Translations under genes and position numbers: made by a program | Notes under the pieces: model-generated | The model's input: only the letters and a program-made list of their open reading frames with translations | Told to the model about the DNA's origin: nothing | Databases searched by the model: none | Assembly (NCBI GenBank): GCA_965371805.1 | Contig: CBDUZW010000021.1 | Span: forward strand, 1 to 63,831 | DNA: 63,831 nt | Reading direction: 5' to 3' | From: JAOZTV01 sp965371805 | GTDB taxonomy: Bacteria > Acidobacteriota > Aminicenantia > UBA2199 | Part shown: positions 16,050-24,338 of the stretch, piece after piece | Numbering within the stretch: the stretch's first letter is position 1 | Layout: each line of letters starts with the position of its first letter

Positions 16050-17267
16050 ATGAAAAATAAAATTTTATTAGTAGATGATGAAAAGGTATTTTTAAGAAGT
16101 TTGAAGAAAGGCCTTGAACATCTTGAGAATATCTTTACAACTGATATATGTTTTTCAGTGAGAGAGGCTGAAAACTTAATTGAGGCAAATAACTATTCCT
16201 TAATAATAACTGATATCAGGATGCCTTATAAATCAGGCATAGAGCTTCTTATATATTTGAAAGATTTAAAATTCAAGGGTGGAATAAAAGTTATGTCTGC
16301 TCATAAAACAGAGGAGAATATTCAGAAAATAAAGGGACTTGGAATTATAGATGTAATATCAAAGCCCTTTGACCTGGAATGGTTTCAAGGAATGATTGTA
16401 GATTTTTTTGAAAGAGAAAATGATGCTGATATTAGCTTCGAATCAATTGAGTTAATCAGTGTTCTTCAGGTTATTAATATTGATAATAAAAGTGTTGTTA
16501 TACAGATTGATAATAACGGAGAAAAGGGACTGATATATTTTAATAATGGAGAGATAATTAATGCAGAGTTTGGAGATTTTACTGGAGAAGAAGCCTTATT
16601 AGTAATTATGAATTCAAATATCGGAAATATTTTAGTGAAAAAAATTAAAAAAAAAGTTAAAACAAGAATTAATATTCCATTTACAAAGTTAATGATGAAT
16701 ATTATGAAAACAATAGATGAGATTAAAACGAGTAATATAAATTTAAAAAAAAATGAATCTGAATTAGAATTGACATCAGAATATGAAATTGACAAAGATA
16801 AACAAAATATTTTTGATATTGGTATGGATGAAGACAATCTGGATGAGATTGATATGTTTGGAGATGATATTACTAAAGAAAATATTATAAATAGAAAGGA
16901 GGAAAATATGTCTACTATGTCTGACATGCTTAAGGTTTTAAACAGTGAAGTAAATGGATTAAAAACGGCTTCAATATTCGGAAAAGATGGTCTACCCCTG
17001 GCTGTTGAGAATCCAGGAGGGCTTGATATTGATGCGTTCTCTGCGAAATTTGCCATGGTAAGTGCACTAGTGTCTAAATCAATTAGGGATCTTTCAGGAG
17101 GTACGCTTGCAGAAATACTGGTTGAAGAGGAGAAGGGATGGTTTATACTAAGACCTCTTGGGAATTCAGGTCTTTCTCTGTTTATTGCAGTTAGTAGGGA
17201 TGCAACACTGGGGAATTTACGTCTGGTTGCAAGAAAACTTGCAGCTGATGCAGAAAAATTTGTTTAA
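16050..17267 (+). CDS. Receiver-PATAN-Roadblock/LC7 fusion protein
   Basis: 405 residues in three modules. Residues 1-122 are an intact receiver (Asp9, Asp10, Asp55 in LIITDIRMP, Lys105). Residues 127-225 are a PATAN/DUF4388 domain (LISVLQVI, KGLIYFNNGEIINAEFGDFTGEEALL). After an acidic linker, residues 287-405 are a Roadblock/LC7 domain (LKVLNSEVNGLKTASIFGKDGLPLA and on), the fold of MglB, which regulates small GTPases. No GTPase gene is seen in the window. A strong ribosome binding site and in-frame ATG at the Roadblock border suggest that this domain is also made as a separate product. It probably relays phosphorylation from the kinase at 19978 to the amidoligase genes; the relay is inferred from operon membership. 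Confidence 0.88.
   Translation: MKNKILLVDDEKVFLRSLKKGLEHLENIFTTDICFSVREAENLIEANNYSLIITDIRMPYKSGIELLIYLKDLKFKGGIKVMSAHKTEENIQKIKGLGIIDVISKPFDLEWFQGMIVDFFERENDADISFESIELISVLQVINIDNKSVVIQIDNNGEKGLIYFNNGEIINAEFGDFTGEEALLVIMNSNIGNILVKKIKKKVKTRINIPFTKLMMNIMKTIDEIKTSNINLKKNESELELTSEYEIDKDKQNIFDIGMDEDNLDEIDMFGDDITKENIINRKEENMSTMSDMLKVLNSEVNGLKTASIFGKDGLPLAVENPGGLDIDAFSAKFAMVSALVSKSIRDLSGGTLAEILVEEEKGWFILRPLGNSGLSLFIAVSRDATLGNLRLVARKLAADAEKFV
16896..16910 (+). promoter_or_regulatory. Internal ribosome binding site and start for a free Roadblock domain
   Basis: AAGGAGG (16896-16902) followed 5 nt later by ATG (16908) lies inside the fusion gene, in frame, at codon 287. It is a stronger ribosome binding site than the one before the whole gene. 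Translation from here would give a 119-residue stand-alone Roadblock protein starting MSTMSDML. Confidence 0.55.
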
Positions 17268-17291
17268 ATATTTTAAAAAAGGAGGAATATT

Positions 17292-17762
17292 ATGGCTACA
17301 GAAAATGATAAAAAGAAACAATTAGTTATGGTTTTATCTTTGATGATCCAGGGATTAGCCTCAGGGATCTATGAACTTTTTGAGGATTCAGCTTATGCTC
17401 TTATGAAGACTGTTGGAAAAGATATCCTTGAAATTATGCAGAATGATATGGGACTTGAAATTGAAGGTGAGGAACCTGGAGAAGTTCTCAATGAATTATT
17501 ACGTATCTGGGTTGATGAGATTGGTTTCTTTGAATCTGCAAAGGTTGAAGAGATTGAAAATGGATGGGTTATTGTTGGGAATAACTGTAAGGGATGGAAT
17601 CTTACACAGAAAATCCTAGCGAAAGGTGTAAAAGAACCATTTACTTGTCCGATAATGAATTCTATGAATGCTGCGCTAGATAAAATAGGCGTAAAAACTC
17701 ATATGAAGATCGAACCTGTATATGAAACGAAAGGGACTAGATTTACGTTAAGCAAAGCTTAA
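17292..17762 (+). CDS. Small V4R-like ligand-binding protein (tentative)
   Basis: 156 residues, cytoplasmic, with an excellent AAGGAGG before the ATG. The N-terminal half is helical (GIYELFEDSAYALMKTVGKDILEIM). The C-terminal half (NGWVIVGNNCKGWNLTQKIL, then CPIMNSMNAALDKIGVKTHM and KGTRFTLSK) has the strand-helix-strand shape and closing Phe seen in V4R/hydrocarbon-binding and related methanogen-output-like domains. Cysteines 99 and 118 or nearby could bind a metal or ligand. I do not recognise it with certainty. It sits between the Roadblock fusion and the amidoligase, and could be the small-molecule sensor of the operon. Confidence 0.5.
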   Translation: MATENDKKKQLVMVLSLMIQGLASGIYELFEDSAYALMKTVGKDILEIMQNDMGLEIEGEEPGEVLNELLRIWVDEIGFFESAKVEEIENGWVIVGNNCKGWNLTQKILAKGVKEPFTCPIMNSMNAALDKIGVKTHMKIEPVYETKGTRFTLSKA

Positions 17763-17844
17763 AGATAAAGATCTATGTCTGTACCTTTATATCTTTTGAA
17801 AGAGGAAAAGAATCATCTATCAAAATATTTTTAAATATAATTGA

Positions 17845-19155
17845 ATGAATATTGATGAACAGAGATTACTCTCCGAAGAAATTATCTTTTTTAAAAGGGA
17901 AGATACTCTCACTCATCAGCTTGATCAGTACTATCAAGATCTTTTTTATCGAGTAATAAAGATTGGTACAGAGTTGGAATGTGCACGGCCTAAAAAATCC
18001 GATGCAAATGAACTTAGGCAGAAAATTGAGCAAAAGCTGAAGCCTTCAAAAGATCTTGAAAATCTGGGTGAATTAGGTGTTTTCAATGTTATTAAAGAGC
18101 ATTGTGGAATTGAGATTCAAATAATTGGCAGGCATCCTCACTGGAATTCTCTTCTCGAACAGTATAGGAAAATCATAGCTGTTTTATGGGATCAACAGGT
18201 TAGAATGAGACCTACATGCGGGCTACATTTTCATTTAATAGGAGTTGGCTTGTCTGAGTCCATACCTGAAATAATTCTAGCAAATATGTGGAATCTGATT
18301 AGACGTCATGCCCCTGGATTGAAATTTCTTTTCAGTGGAGGAAATGTAAGGGGAGGTCTTTGCAGAAGAAGGCAGCATAATGCACATCAGGAATTTTTTT
18401 CATTTTCACCAGTGAAAAAAAATATGTTTCAGATCAAAAATGCATTGAAGAAAAGTGTGAATGTTCCTGAGCACCAGAATTTTTTTAATCTTGAACATCT
18501 TACTTTTAATAAGAGCGGGGATCTGGCAAACTTTCATATTGAACTGAGATTCCCGGATGGAGACCTGTCTCCAACATCCATTGTAGCGAAGACTTATCTT
18601 TTTTTTGCAATTCTTCTCAAAGCGGTAGAAATCTCTAAGTATGGTTTATTACACATTGGTAATAAAACTCAATGGGAAAGAAAAAAAAAGTTGATGGATT
18701 TTTTAAGCAATAATGATGGAGATCTTGCAAGAAGTGATACATCAAAAATTGGTGATGCTGAAATAATAGAGTTAAAACAAAATTCAATGGACCTTTTGAC
18801 TCTTTTAAAATCAACTTTTAATAAATTTACAAATCCTGCATGGGAAGTCTTAATGAGTTTAAATAAAAGACCAATTTCCTTAAGAAGAATTGAAGGAGAA
18901 AGTTGGGAAGATATTGAAAATAATCTAAATGCAAAAGCATTTTATCCGAGTTTTGTTGATGAAAAGGATTCAAGAATAATAAAGATAATTGAGCTGGGTC
19001 TTATTAAAAACAAGAATTCCATAAATGAATGGTTGACTGATGTTTCAATTAAAATTACCTGCTCCAAAGATGAAGTTAAGAGAAGAATAGATGGATTAAT
19101 AGAAAAATATCCTGTATGGGATAATGAATTTGGTACCTTTATATTTCACAGGTGA
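17845..19155 (+). CDS. COOH-NH2 amidoligase (Amidoligase_2 family)
   Basis: 436 residues with the glutamine-synthetase-like fold of the amidoligases, which use ATP to join a carboxyl group to an amine and make amide or isopeptide bonds. The three family landmarks are visible: an acidic strand IGTELECARP (Glu43, Glu45), RPTCGLHFHLIG (His128, His130) and FHIELRFPDGDLSP (Glu233, Arg235). The acid and histidine residues should bind the metal-ATP. No substrate can be named; relatives are thought to modify peptides, proteins or cell-wall precursors. It is followed at once by a class II glutamine amidotransferase that can supply ammonia. There is no ribosome binding site before the ATG, and a TATAAT ends only 3 nt before it. 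Confidence 0.85.
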   Translation: MNIDEQRLLSEEIIFFKREDTLTHQLDQYYQDLFYRVIKIGTELECARPKKSDANELRQKIEQKLKPSKDLENLGELGVFNVIKEHCGIEIQIIGRHPHWNSLLEQYRKIIAVLWDQQVRMRPTCGLHFHLIGVGLSESIPEIILANMWNLIRRHAPGLKFLFSGGNVRGGLCRRRQHNAHQEFFSFSPVKKNMFQIKNALKKSVNVPEHQNFFNLEHLTFNKSGDLANFHIELRFPDGDLSPTSIVAKTYLFFAILLKAVEISKYGLLHIGNKTQWERKKKLMDFLSNNDGDLARSDTSKIGDAEIIELKQNSMDLLTLLKSTFNKFTNPAWEVLMSLNKRPISLRRIEGESWEDIENNLNAKAFYPSFVDEKDSRIIKIIELGLIKNKNSINEWLTDVSIKITCSKDEVKRRIDGLIEKYPVWDNEFGTFIFHR

Positions 19156-19160
19156 TAAAT

Positions 19161-19976
19161 ATGTGTGGATTAATTGGAATTATTATTGGTAAGAAATATT
19201 CTAATAAAGAGATGGGAAGTGTGAAAGAGGTATTTACGAATTTATTAATTGGTCATGAAGAGAGAGGGAAGGAAGCAACTGGAGTTGCAGCGATTTCTCA
19301 TAATGCAGAATACCATTTATCAAAAAGTCCTGTTCCAGCGACTGAATTTGTGAAGACTAAAGAATACTCTGATTTTTTAAATCAAATCAACAAAAAAACA
19401 GGTGTTATTTTAGGACATACCAGAAAACCGACTAAGGGTTCACATTGGAATTCGAAAAACAATCATCCTATTGTTTATGGAAGTACATTAGGTGTCCATA
19501 ACGGAACGATCAAGAATGATGATTTTTTATTTAAATATGAAGGGCTAACAAGAAATGCAGAAGTGGATAGTGAGATAATATTCTCGATATTGAATAAAGC
19601 TTCATATAAAAAAGAAAACAAAAAATTCATTTTAGATGTGCAAAAATCTGTAAGAAAATTTACCGGTTCATTTACAACAATTTCAATCAATCTTGAATAT
19701 CCCTCAAAAGTACTTGTTCTTAGATATAATCAACCGCTCTCATATCACTATTCGAGTTCTCTTAAGACACTTTTTTTTGCTTCGAGATATATCTTCCTTA
19801 GAAGATTATTTGGAAGGTCTGTTGTTGCAGAATCTCTTTCAGCGAAAACAGGGTTTCTGTTTGATCTATCATCAAAATCGGTTAAAGCAGGTGACCCTCA
19901 ATTAGAATTTCCTATTCAATCAGGAGAGGATTATCTAAAGATGTTAATGAATAATAAGAATAGGGTTGATATCTAA
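19161..19976 (+). CDS. Class II (Ntn) glutamine amidotransferase
   Basis: 271 residues, starting at the ATG at 19161. A GTG 9 nt upstream is in frame, but only the ATG puts the catalytic Cys at position 2 (MCGLIGI), where Met removal exposes it as the N-terminal nucleophile; AGGTG at 19150-19154 serves as its ribosome binding site. Other GATase-II landmarks are GHTRKPT (Arg88), NNHPIVYG (100-107), GVHNGTI (Asn114, Gly115) and DSEII (Asp136). It hydrolyses glutamine to release ammonia. There is no fused synthase or phosphoribosyl domain, so the ammonia acceptor enzyme must be separate; the amidoligase, whose stop lies 5 nt upstream, is the evident partner. YjeF- or purF-type functions are excluded by length. 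Confidence 0.88.
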   Translation: MCGLIGIIIGKKYSNKEMGSVKEVFTNLLIGHEERGKEATGVAAISHNAEYHLSKSPVPATEFVKTKEYSDFLNQINKKTGVILGHTRKPTKGSHWNSKNNHPIVYGSTLGVHNGTIKNDDFLFKYEGLTRNAEVDSEIIFSILNKASYKKENKKFILDVQKSVRKFTGSFTTISINLEYPSKVLVLRYNQPLSYHYSSSLKTLFFASRYIFLRRLFGRSVVAESLSAKTGFLFDLSSKSVKAGDPQLEFPIQSGEDYLKMLMNNKNRVDI

Positions 19977-19977
19977 T

Positions 19978-21015
19978 ATGCAAAATAATATTGAAAATTC
20001 TAATATAGATGGTTTAATGGAGAAAATAAATATAGGTGTTTTAATGCTTGATAGCACTACAGGAAAGATACTATTTCAAAATAGCTATTTTAGTGATCTT
20101 ACAGGAGAATACTCGCTGTTTGTGGTGGAACATATACTAGAGAGTATTCGCTCAAAGAAGAAATTTAAGATTCATAATGATATTGAGATTGATGAAAAAT
20201 TGAAGTTTGGGTTTTCCATATATCCGATCAAAACAAATAAAACTAAATCGATTATACTGGTATCCAATATATCTTCAAAAAAAATATATATGGACTCTAA
20301 ATGTAGAAAAGATTATTATGATAAATTATCAAAATATTCTCTGGAAATAGCTCATGAGGTTGGAAACCCTCTGACTTCAGTGATAATGACACTTCAGGTA
20401 TTATCAAAAAATCTTCAAAATTGGAATTATGAACTTCAGAAAGAATATATCTCAACATCAATAATAGAACTTAAAAGGTTGTCTAATTTTATGAAAAAAC
20501 TCAGAACCTTATCCAAAAATTATGATTTAAATATTAGAACAATTAATCTAAAAGAGATAATAGATAGGTTGATTTTTCAGAATAAAGCAAGACTTGACAA
20601 AAAAAACATCAGAATCATAGAAAGAATTGATAAAGATATTAGAACTAATATTGATGAGGAAGCATTTTTTCAAATAGTTTTTAATCTTATTCAAAACTCT
20701 ATTGAAATCTTATGTGATAATAGTACGATAAGTTTTGTAATAGAAGAGGTGGATGAGTTTTTTGTAAAACTAGTTTATTCAAATAATGGTCCTCATATTC
20801 CAGAGCAAATTCTTGAGAAAATATTCCGGCCGAATTTTTCAACAAAAGATGGAGGAAGCGGCATTGGTCTTAATCTTTCACAAAAACTTATTACCAATAT
20901 GGGAGGGACTATCACAGCTGAAAACTGCAGAGATAAAGTGGGAGTTAGATTTATCCTGTATATCCCTGTATCGGAAGTAGAAGCAAATAACGGTCTAATA
21001 TCTCTCACCACCTAA
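19978..21015 (+). CDS. PAS-type sensor histidine kinase
   Basis: 345 residues, cytoplasmic. The N-terminal 1-105 looks like a compact PAS domain (NIGVLMLDSTTGKILFQN). The H-box is YSLEIAHEVGNPLTSV with His126, and the ATPase region has NLIQNSIEIL (N-box), SNNGPHIP (a G1 variant in which the usual D-x-G is N-N-G), FRPNFSTKDGGSGIGLNLS (F and G2). The start at ATG 19978 follows the amidotransferase stop by 1 nt; an in-frame TTG at 19966 is less likely. It closes the operon and is the natural phosphodonor for the receiver at 16050. Its 3' end overlaps the convergent gene by 21 bp. Confidence 0.88.
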   Translation: MQNNIENSNIDGLMEKINIGVLMLDSTTGKILFQNSYFSDLTGEYSLFVVEHILESIRSKKKFKIHNDIEIDEKLKFGFSIYPIKTNKTKSIILVSNISSKKIYMDSKCRKDYYDKLSKYSLEIAHEVGNPLTSVIMTLQVLSKNLQNWNYELQKEYISTSIIELKRLSNFMKKLRTLSKNYDLNIRTINLKEIIDRLIFQNKARLDKKNIRIIERIDKDIRTNIDEEAFFQIVFNLIQNSIEILCDNSTISFVIEEVDEFFVKLVYSNNGPHIPEQILEKIFRPNFSTKDGGSGIGLNLSQKLITNMGGTITAENCRDKVGVRFILYIPVSEVEANNGLISLTT

Positions 21016-23793
21016 AAAGTCATAGCTGAGTTTTGTCTGAAAATCAGTTATTTTTGATAGAACATTCCTGAGGTTTTGCCTTTCAATATCACTGATCCTA
21101 TCAATGTCCAATTCATCATTAATACTTCTAAGGTCTTGATGAGAATGAATTTGATTTGAAAAACGTAAACGCCAGAGATAATCAAACACATATAACATCT
21201 CTTTAAAAGACTCATTTGTATTCTCTATTTCAATTAATTTTCTAAGTCTTGATAAGGTACCGGCTTTATAAATCTTATATTTAAGAGCATATATCCTTAC
21301 TATAATTTCAAGAGGTTTCAAGTTTTCCTTAATATTAATAGATTGTATTCCGTCTCTTGTCTCAGTTTTGATATTACCGAATAAATTAATTGGAACCTTA
21401 TAATTGAGACAGTTTCGGGAAAAATGAATGAAGAATTGAGGGTTTTTTTCTGTAAGGGACGATATATGATCCTGGAGATCTTTAACAAGCCCCTTGTCAC
21501 CATATGGGCGGTAAATATCAAGAAAAATGTTTACTTCCAATATAGAATCTGCAGTTGCGTTTAATATCCAATCCGAAAATTTATTTTTCCATTCAGATAT
21601 AGTTAAACAATATTTAGGATTAACAGCCATAATACCACCGGGGCAAAAATGATAGCCGGCTTTATCCAGTTTCGCACAGACTCCATCTGCTAAATTTAGA
21701 AAGTATCTCCTGATTTTTTGTATTTCAACCTTATCAACATCAGCAAATATTATTGCATTATCCTGATCTGAAAACAATGTCATTTCATGTCTGGCATTAC
21801 TGCCCAAAGATAAAAATGCAAATGAAACAGGTGGTTTGCCCAGAGCTTTTATTGAAAGCTGAATAAACTTTCTGATTGCAGCATCAAACATTCTTCCAAT
21901 AGTTCCTCTTAGGGCATCTGGTTTTGCTCCATAACCAGACATTTCCCTGATTAAGATAGGCAGCCTGTTTAAGGTATGAATTACATGGCCGACACTTGTA
22001 CTCTTTTCAATTTCCATCAAAAGTTCAAGCGGAAGTCCTGCGTATTCCAGTGCAAAAACTTTATAATCGATCATTCCAAAAGGTAGATTGTTTTGATCTT
22101 TAATTAAAACTTTCTCTTTGTTTGACTTGATCAGCTCTTTTAATGCAATAAAGGCAGGAACATTTTCGCCTATATGAATGGTTTCATCTTTGTACTTTTC
22201 TATCTCTTCTTTACTTAGTTTACGACATATCTCCTTAATCACTTTAGTGGAAAATAATCTACTCGAAAATCGCTGAGTAGAACCGAAATTTTTAAAAATA
22301 TTATCTGCAGGTTTGTGGACAATAGGCCTGAAAGATATAACATGACCATTCTTTTTAGAGAAGAATATTCTTGAAATTGTAATTATAACTTCAAGCATTT
22401 TTCCATTTTTTGCTTTTAACTGTGCTTCAAACGGTTCCTGGTTTTTTTTTTTTTGAATATTTTTTAAGATAGATAAGGCATTTTCATTAAATAAAGATTC
22501 TGGCTTAAGCAATTCCCAGACTTCCTTTTTCATTAACTCTTCATCCGTATAACCCAGCAATCTCTGAAGAGTGAAATTTGAATATGTGATCTCACCATCC
22601 AGTTCCAGAATATGACCTTCATTTGAACTTTCAACTAAAACCCTGTACCTGTCTTTAGCCTCTTTGAGACCACTTTCAGCTTTTAATCTTTCATTTTCAA
22701 TTTTATGACTTTGAAAAATTACATTAAGCAGTATAATAATTAATCCAAGAGAGAAAAATGCTAAAATAATAAGCAGGCTATTTCTAAGTTCATAGATCTC
22801 TTCCTCAACATCATTGATATATACACCTGTTCCTATAATCCAATTCCATTCTAAAATGCCTTTAACAAAAGATAATTTTGGTACATGCTTTGATGAGTCA
22901 TCCTTCCATTGCCAGTAATATTCTAAATAACCCTCTCCATCTGCTTTTACTATTTTTACAAATTCAACAAATAACTTTTTTCCTTCCTTACTCTTATTGT
23001 CTTTATAGTTTGAAAGATTATTTCCAATTAAATCAGTTCTATATGGATGCATTATCATCTTTGGATACATATCTGTTATCCAAAAATAATCTTTATTATC
23101 TGCTCCATATCTGATTTTCTGGATATGTTCTGCAGCAAGTTTCTGAGCTTCAATTTTAGTAAGACTGCCATTACTTTCTAAATTTATATAGTAATTTATC
23201 AAACTAATAGACGTAGCTGTAAGTTCTTTTATCATATTTTTTTTGCTCTCTATCATATTATTCCTGAAAATTGGTATTACCATTATAAAAATTGAAGATA
23301 CAAATAATATTATTGCAATTATTATAGGTAAAATAATTCTAATTATAAAATCGTTTGAGAACGAACTTGAATACTTTTTCTTTTGAGACTGAGCTTTTCC
23401 ATTAAAGTATTCGGTAAGTTCTTGCTTACTTAAAATTTTCTCATTTGAAATTCTTTCCTCATTATCATGGTATTTTTCAGTGAAAGTTCCATTTTCAAAA
23501 TCTTCACGAGTTGGCAGATATCCATTATAATCATCTTTTATATGGCATTCAAAAACACCTTTTATTTCTTCTCTGCTATATTTTCCTTTAAATTCTTCAT
23601 AAGCATCATTTAATGCTTCCTGGCAATGACGAAATTTTCTGTGATCATAAGGGTCATTGCCTTCTTTTCCCCCATAATAGGAAAATACATCAAAATTATC
23701 TGTATCAAATAAACCGTCGATCCATTTATGGATGTCCTCTGCTCTGACGCCTACTTTTTCTTTTGTTCTATCTGCATGAGCTGATATTCTCAT
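20995..23793 (-). CDS. Cache-PAS-DUF294 membrane signalling protein
   Basis: 932 residues. Residues 15-115 form a conserved-looking N-terminal domain (HKWIDGLFDTDNFD, HRKFRHCQEAL, FECHIKDDYNGYLPTREDFE) that I have seen in signalling proteins but cannot name. A membrane helix (148-175) is followed by a periplasmic single Cache domain (190-330, DYFWITDMYPKMIMHPYR), a second helix (338-360) and a PAS domain (380-490). Then come a CBS-like or linker region and a GlnD-like nucleotidyltransferase, DUF294 (600-760), with GSNARHEMTLFSDQDNAIIF containing the catalytic Asp676 and Asp678, and the DUF294_C helical domain. Cache ligands are small organic acids; DUF294 may transfer a nucleotide to a partner. 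AGGAG precedes the ATG by 7 nt. Confidence 0.85.
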   Translation of the reverse strand: MRISAHADRTKEKVGVRAEDIHKWIDGLFDTDNFDVFSYYGGKEGNDPYDHRKFRHCQEALNDAYEEFKGKYSREEIKGVFECHIKDDYNGYLPTREDFENGTFTEKYHDNEERISNEKILSKQELTEYFNGKAQSQKKKYSSSFSNDFIIRIILPIIIAIILFVSSIFIMVIPIFRNNMIESKKNMIKELTATSISLINYYINLESNGSLTKIEAQKLAAEHIQKIRYGADNKDYFWITDMYPKMIMHPYRTDLIGNNLSNYKDNKSKEGKKLFVEFVKIVKADGEGYLEYYWQWKDDSSKHVPKLSFVKGILEWNWIIGTGVYINDVEEEIYELRNSLLIILAFFSLGLIIILLNVIFQSHKIENERLKAESGLKEAKDRYRVLVESSNEGHILELDGEITYSNFTLQRLLGYTDEELMKKEVWELLKPESLFNENALSILKNIQKKKNQEPFEAQLKAKNGKMLEVIITISRIFFSKKNGHVISFRPIVHKPADNIFKNFGSTQRFSSRLFSTKVIKEICRKLSKEEIEKYKDETIHIGENVPAFIALKELIKSNKEKVLIKDQNNLPFGMIDYKVFALEYAGLPLELLMEIEKSTSVGHVIHTLNRLPILIREMSGYGAKPDALRGTIGRMFDAAIRKFIQLSIKALGKPPVSFAFLSLGSNARHEMTLFSDQDNAIIFADVDKVEIQKIRRYFLNLADGVCAKLDKAGYHFCPGGIMAVNPKYCLTISEWKNKFSDWILNATADSILEVNIFLDIYRPYGDKGLVKDLQDHISSLTEKNPQFFIHFSRNCLNYKVPINLFGNIKTETRDGIQSINIKENLKPLEIIVRIYALKYKIYKAGTLSRLRKLIEIENTNESFKEMLYVFDYLWRLRFSNQIHSHQDLRSINDELDIDRISDIERQNLRNVLSKITDFQTKLSYDFLGGERY

Positions 23794-23804
23794 AAATCTC
23801 CTAA

Positions 23805-23818
23805 TCTAAATGTTTAGA
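23805..23818 (-). promoter_or_regulatory. Palindrome in the Cache-DUF294 leader
   Basis: TCTAAATGTTTAGA (6-bp arms, 2-nt centre) lies between the promoter and the ribosome binding site of the minus-strand gene, a position suited to a repressor or to a small mRNA hairpin. Confidence 0.35.
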
Positions 23819-23844
23819 CATTAATAATGATTATGTCTTTCAAA

Positions 23845-23873
23845 AATTTATCAAAAGCCAATCGAATTGTCAA
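23845..23873 (-). promoter_or_regulatory. Promoter of the Cache-PAS-DUF294 gene
   Basis: On the minus strand, TTGACA (23873-23868), a 17-nt spacer and TAAATT (23850-23845). Transcription would start about 45 nt before the ATG. Confidence 0.65.
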
Positions 23874-24338
23874 GCTCAATCAGGCTGATACCATCCATTT
23901 TTAAACCTTTCAATTAACTCTGGATTATAATTGTTATCCAAAGAAAATATCTGCATGAGGTTTTTGTTTTAGTAGTGAGGCTTATCTTGATAATAAAATA
24001 ATCAAATCATGTGGACAAACCATCATTCCAGGCTGGCATTGAAGCTTCAAAATTGATTTGCAAGAAAAAATCAAAAATCTAGAAAATTTGTTCTATCTTT
24101 TTTTGTTAGAATATGATTTAATTAAATATACAGAAATTGACATTATGTGCTGAAAATGAATAAAATAAAGGATTTTGTAACATCAAAAGGTACATGAAAG
24201 AATATGATGGAATAAAGGCGAGTTAATGTGCGATTAATCAGGATGAGTGAATTGGCATTAGTCATTATATAATGGGCTTTGATAGTTTTAACTCAAAAAC
24301 TTTTGGGAATACATTAACGTTATTAAGGAGAAGGTATC
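23874..24338. other. Gene-poor region before the DUF262 cassette
   Basis: 465 bp with no real gene. A minus-strand 26-codon ORF (23956-23876, ending NGWYQPD) and scattered short ORFs with stops look like decay remnants at most. TTGACA (24137-24142) with TAAAAT (24161-24166), spacer 18, is a good promoter for the cassette, giving a leader of about 165 nt. CATTATATAATG (24263-24274) is a perfect 12-bp palindrome in that leader and a possible operator. AAGGAG precedes the ATG at 24339. Confidence 0.5.

Noticed and set aside
23876..23956. 26-codon minus-strand ORF ending NGWYQPD upstream of the Cache gene
   Set aside because: Too short to support, no ribosome binding site; could be the tail of a lost gene.
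24250..24275. TTGGCATTAGTC as a sigma-54 promoter
   Set aside because: No GC at the -12 position with correct spacing.
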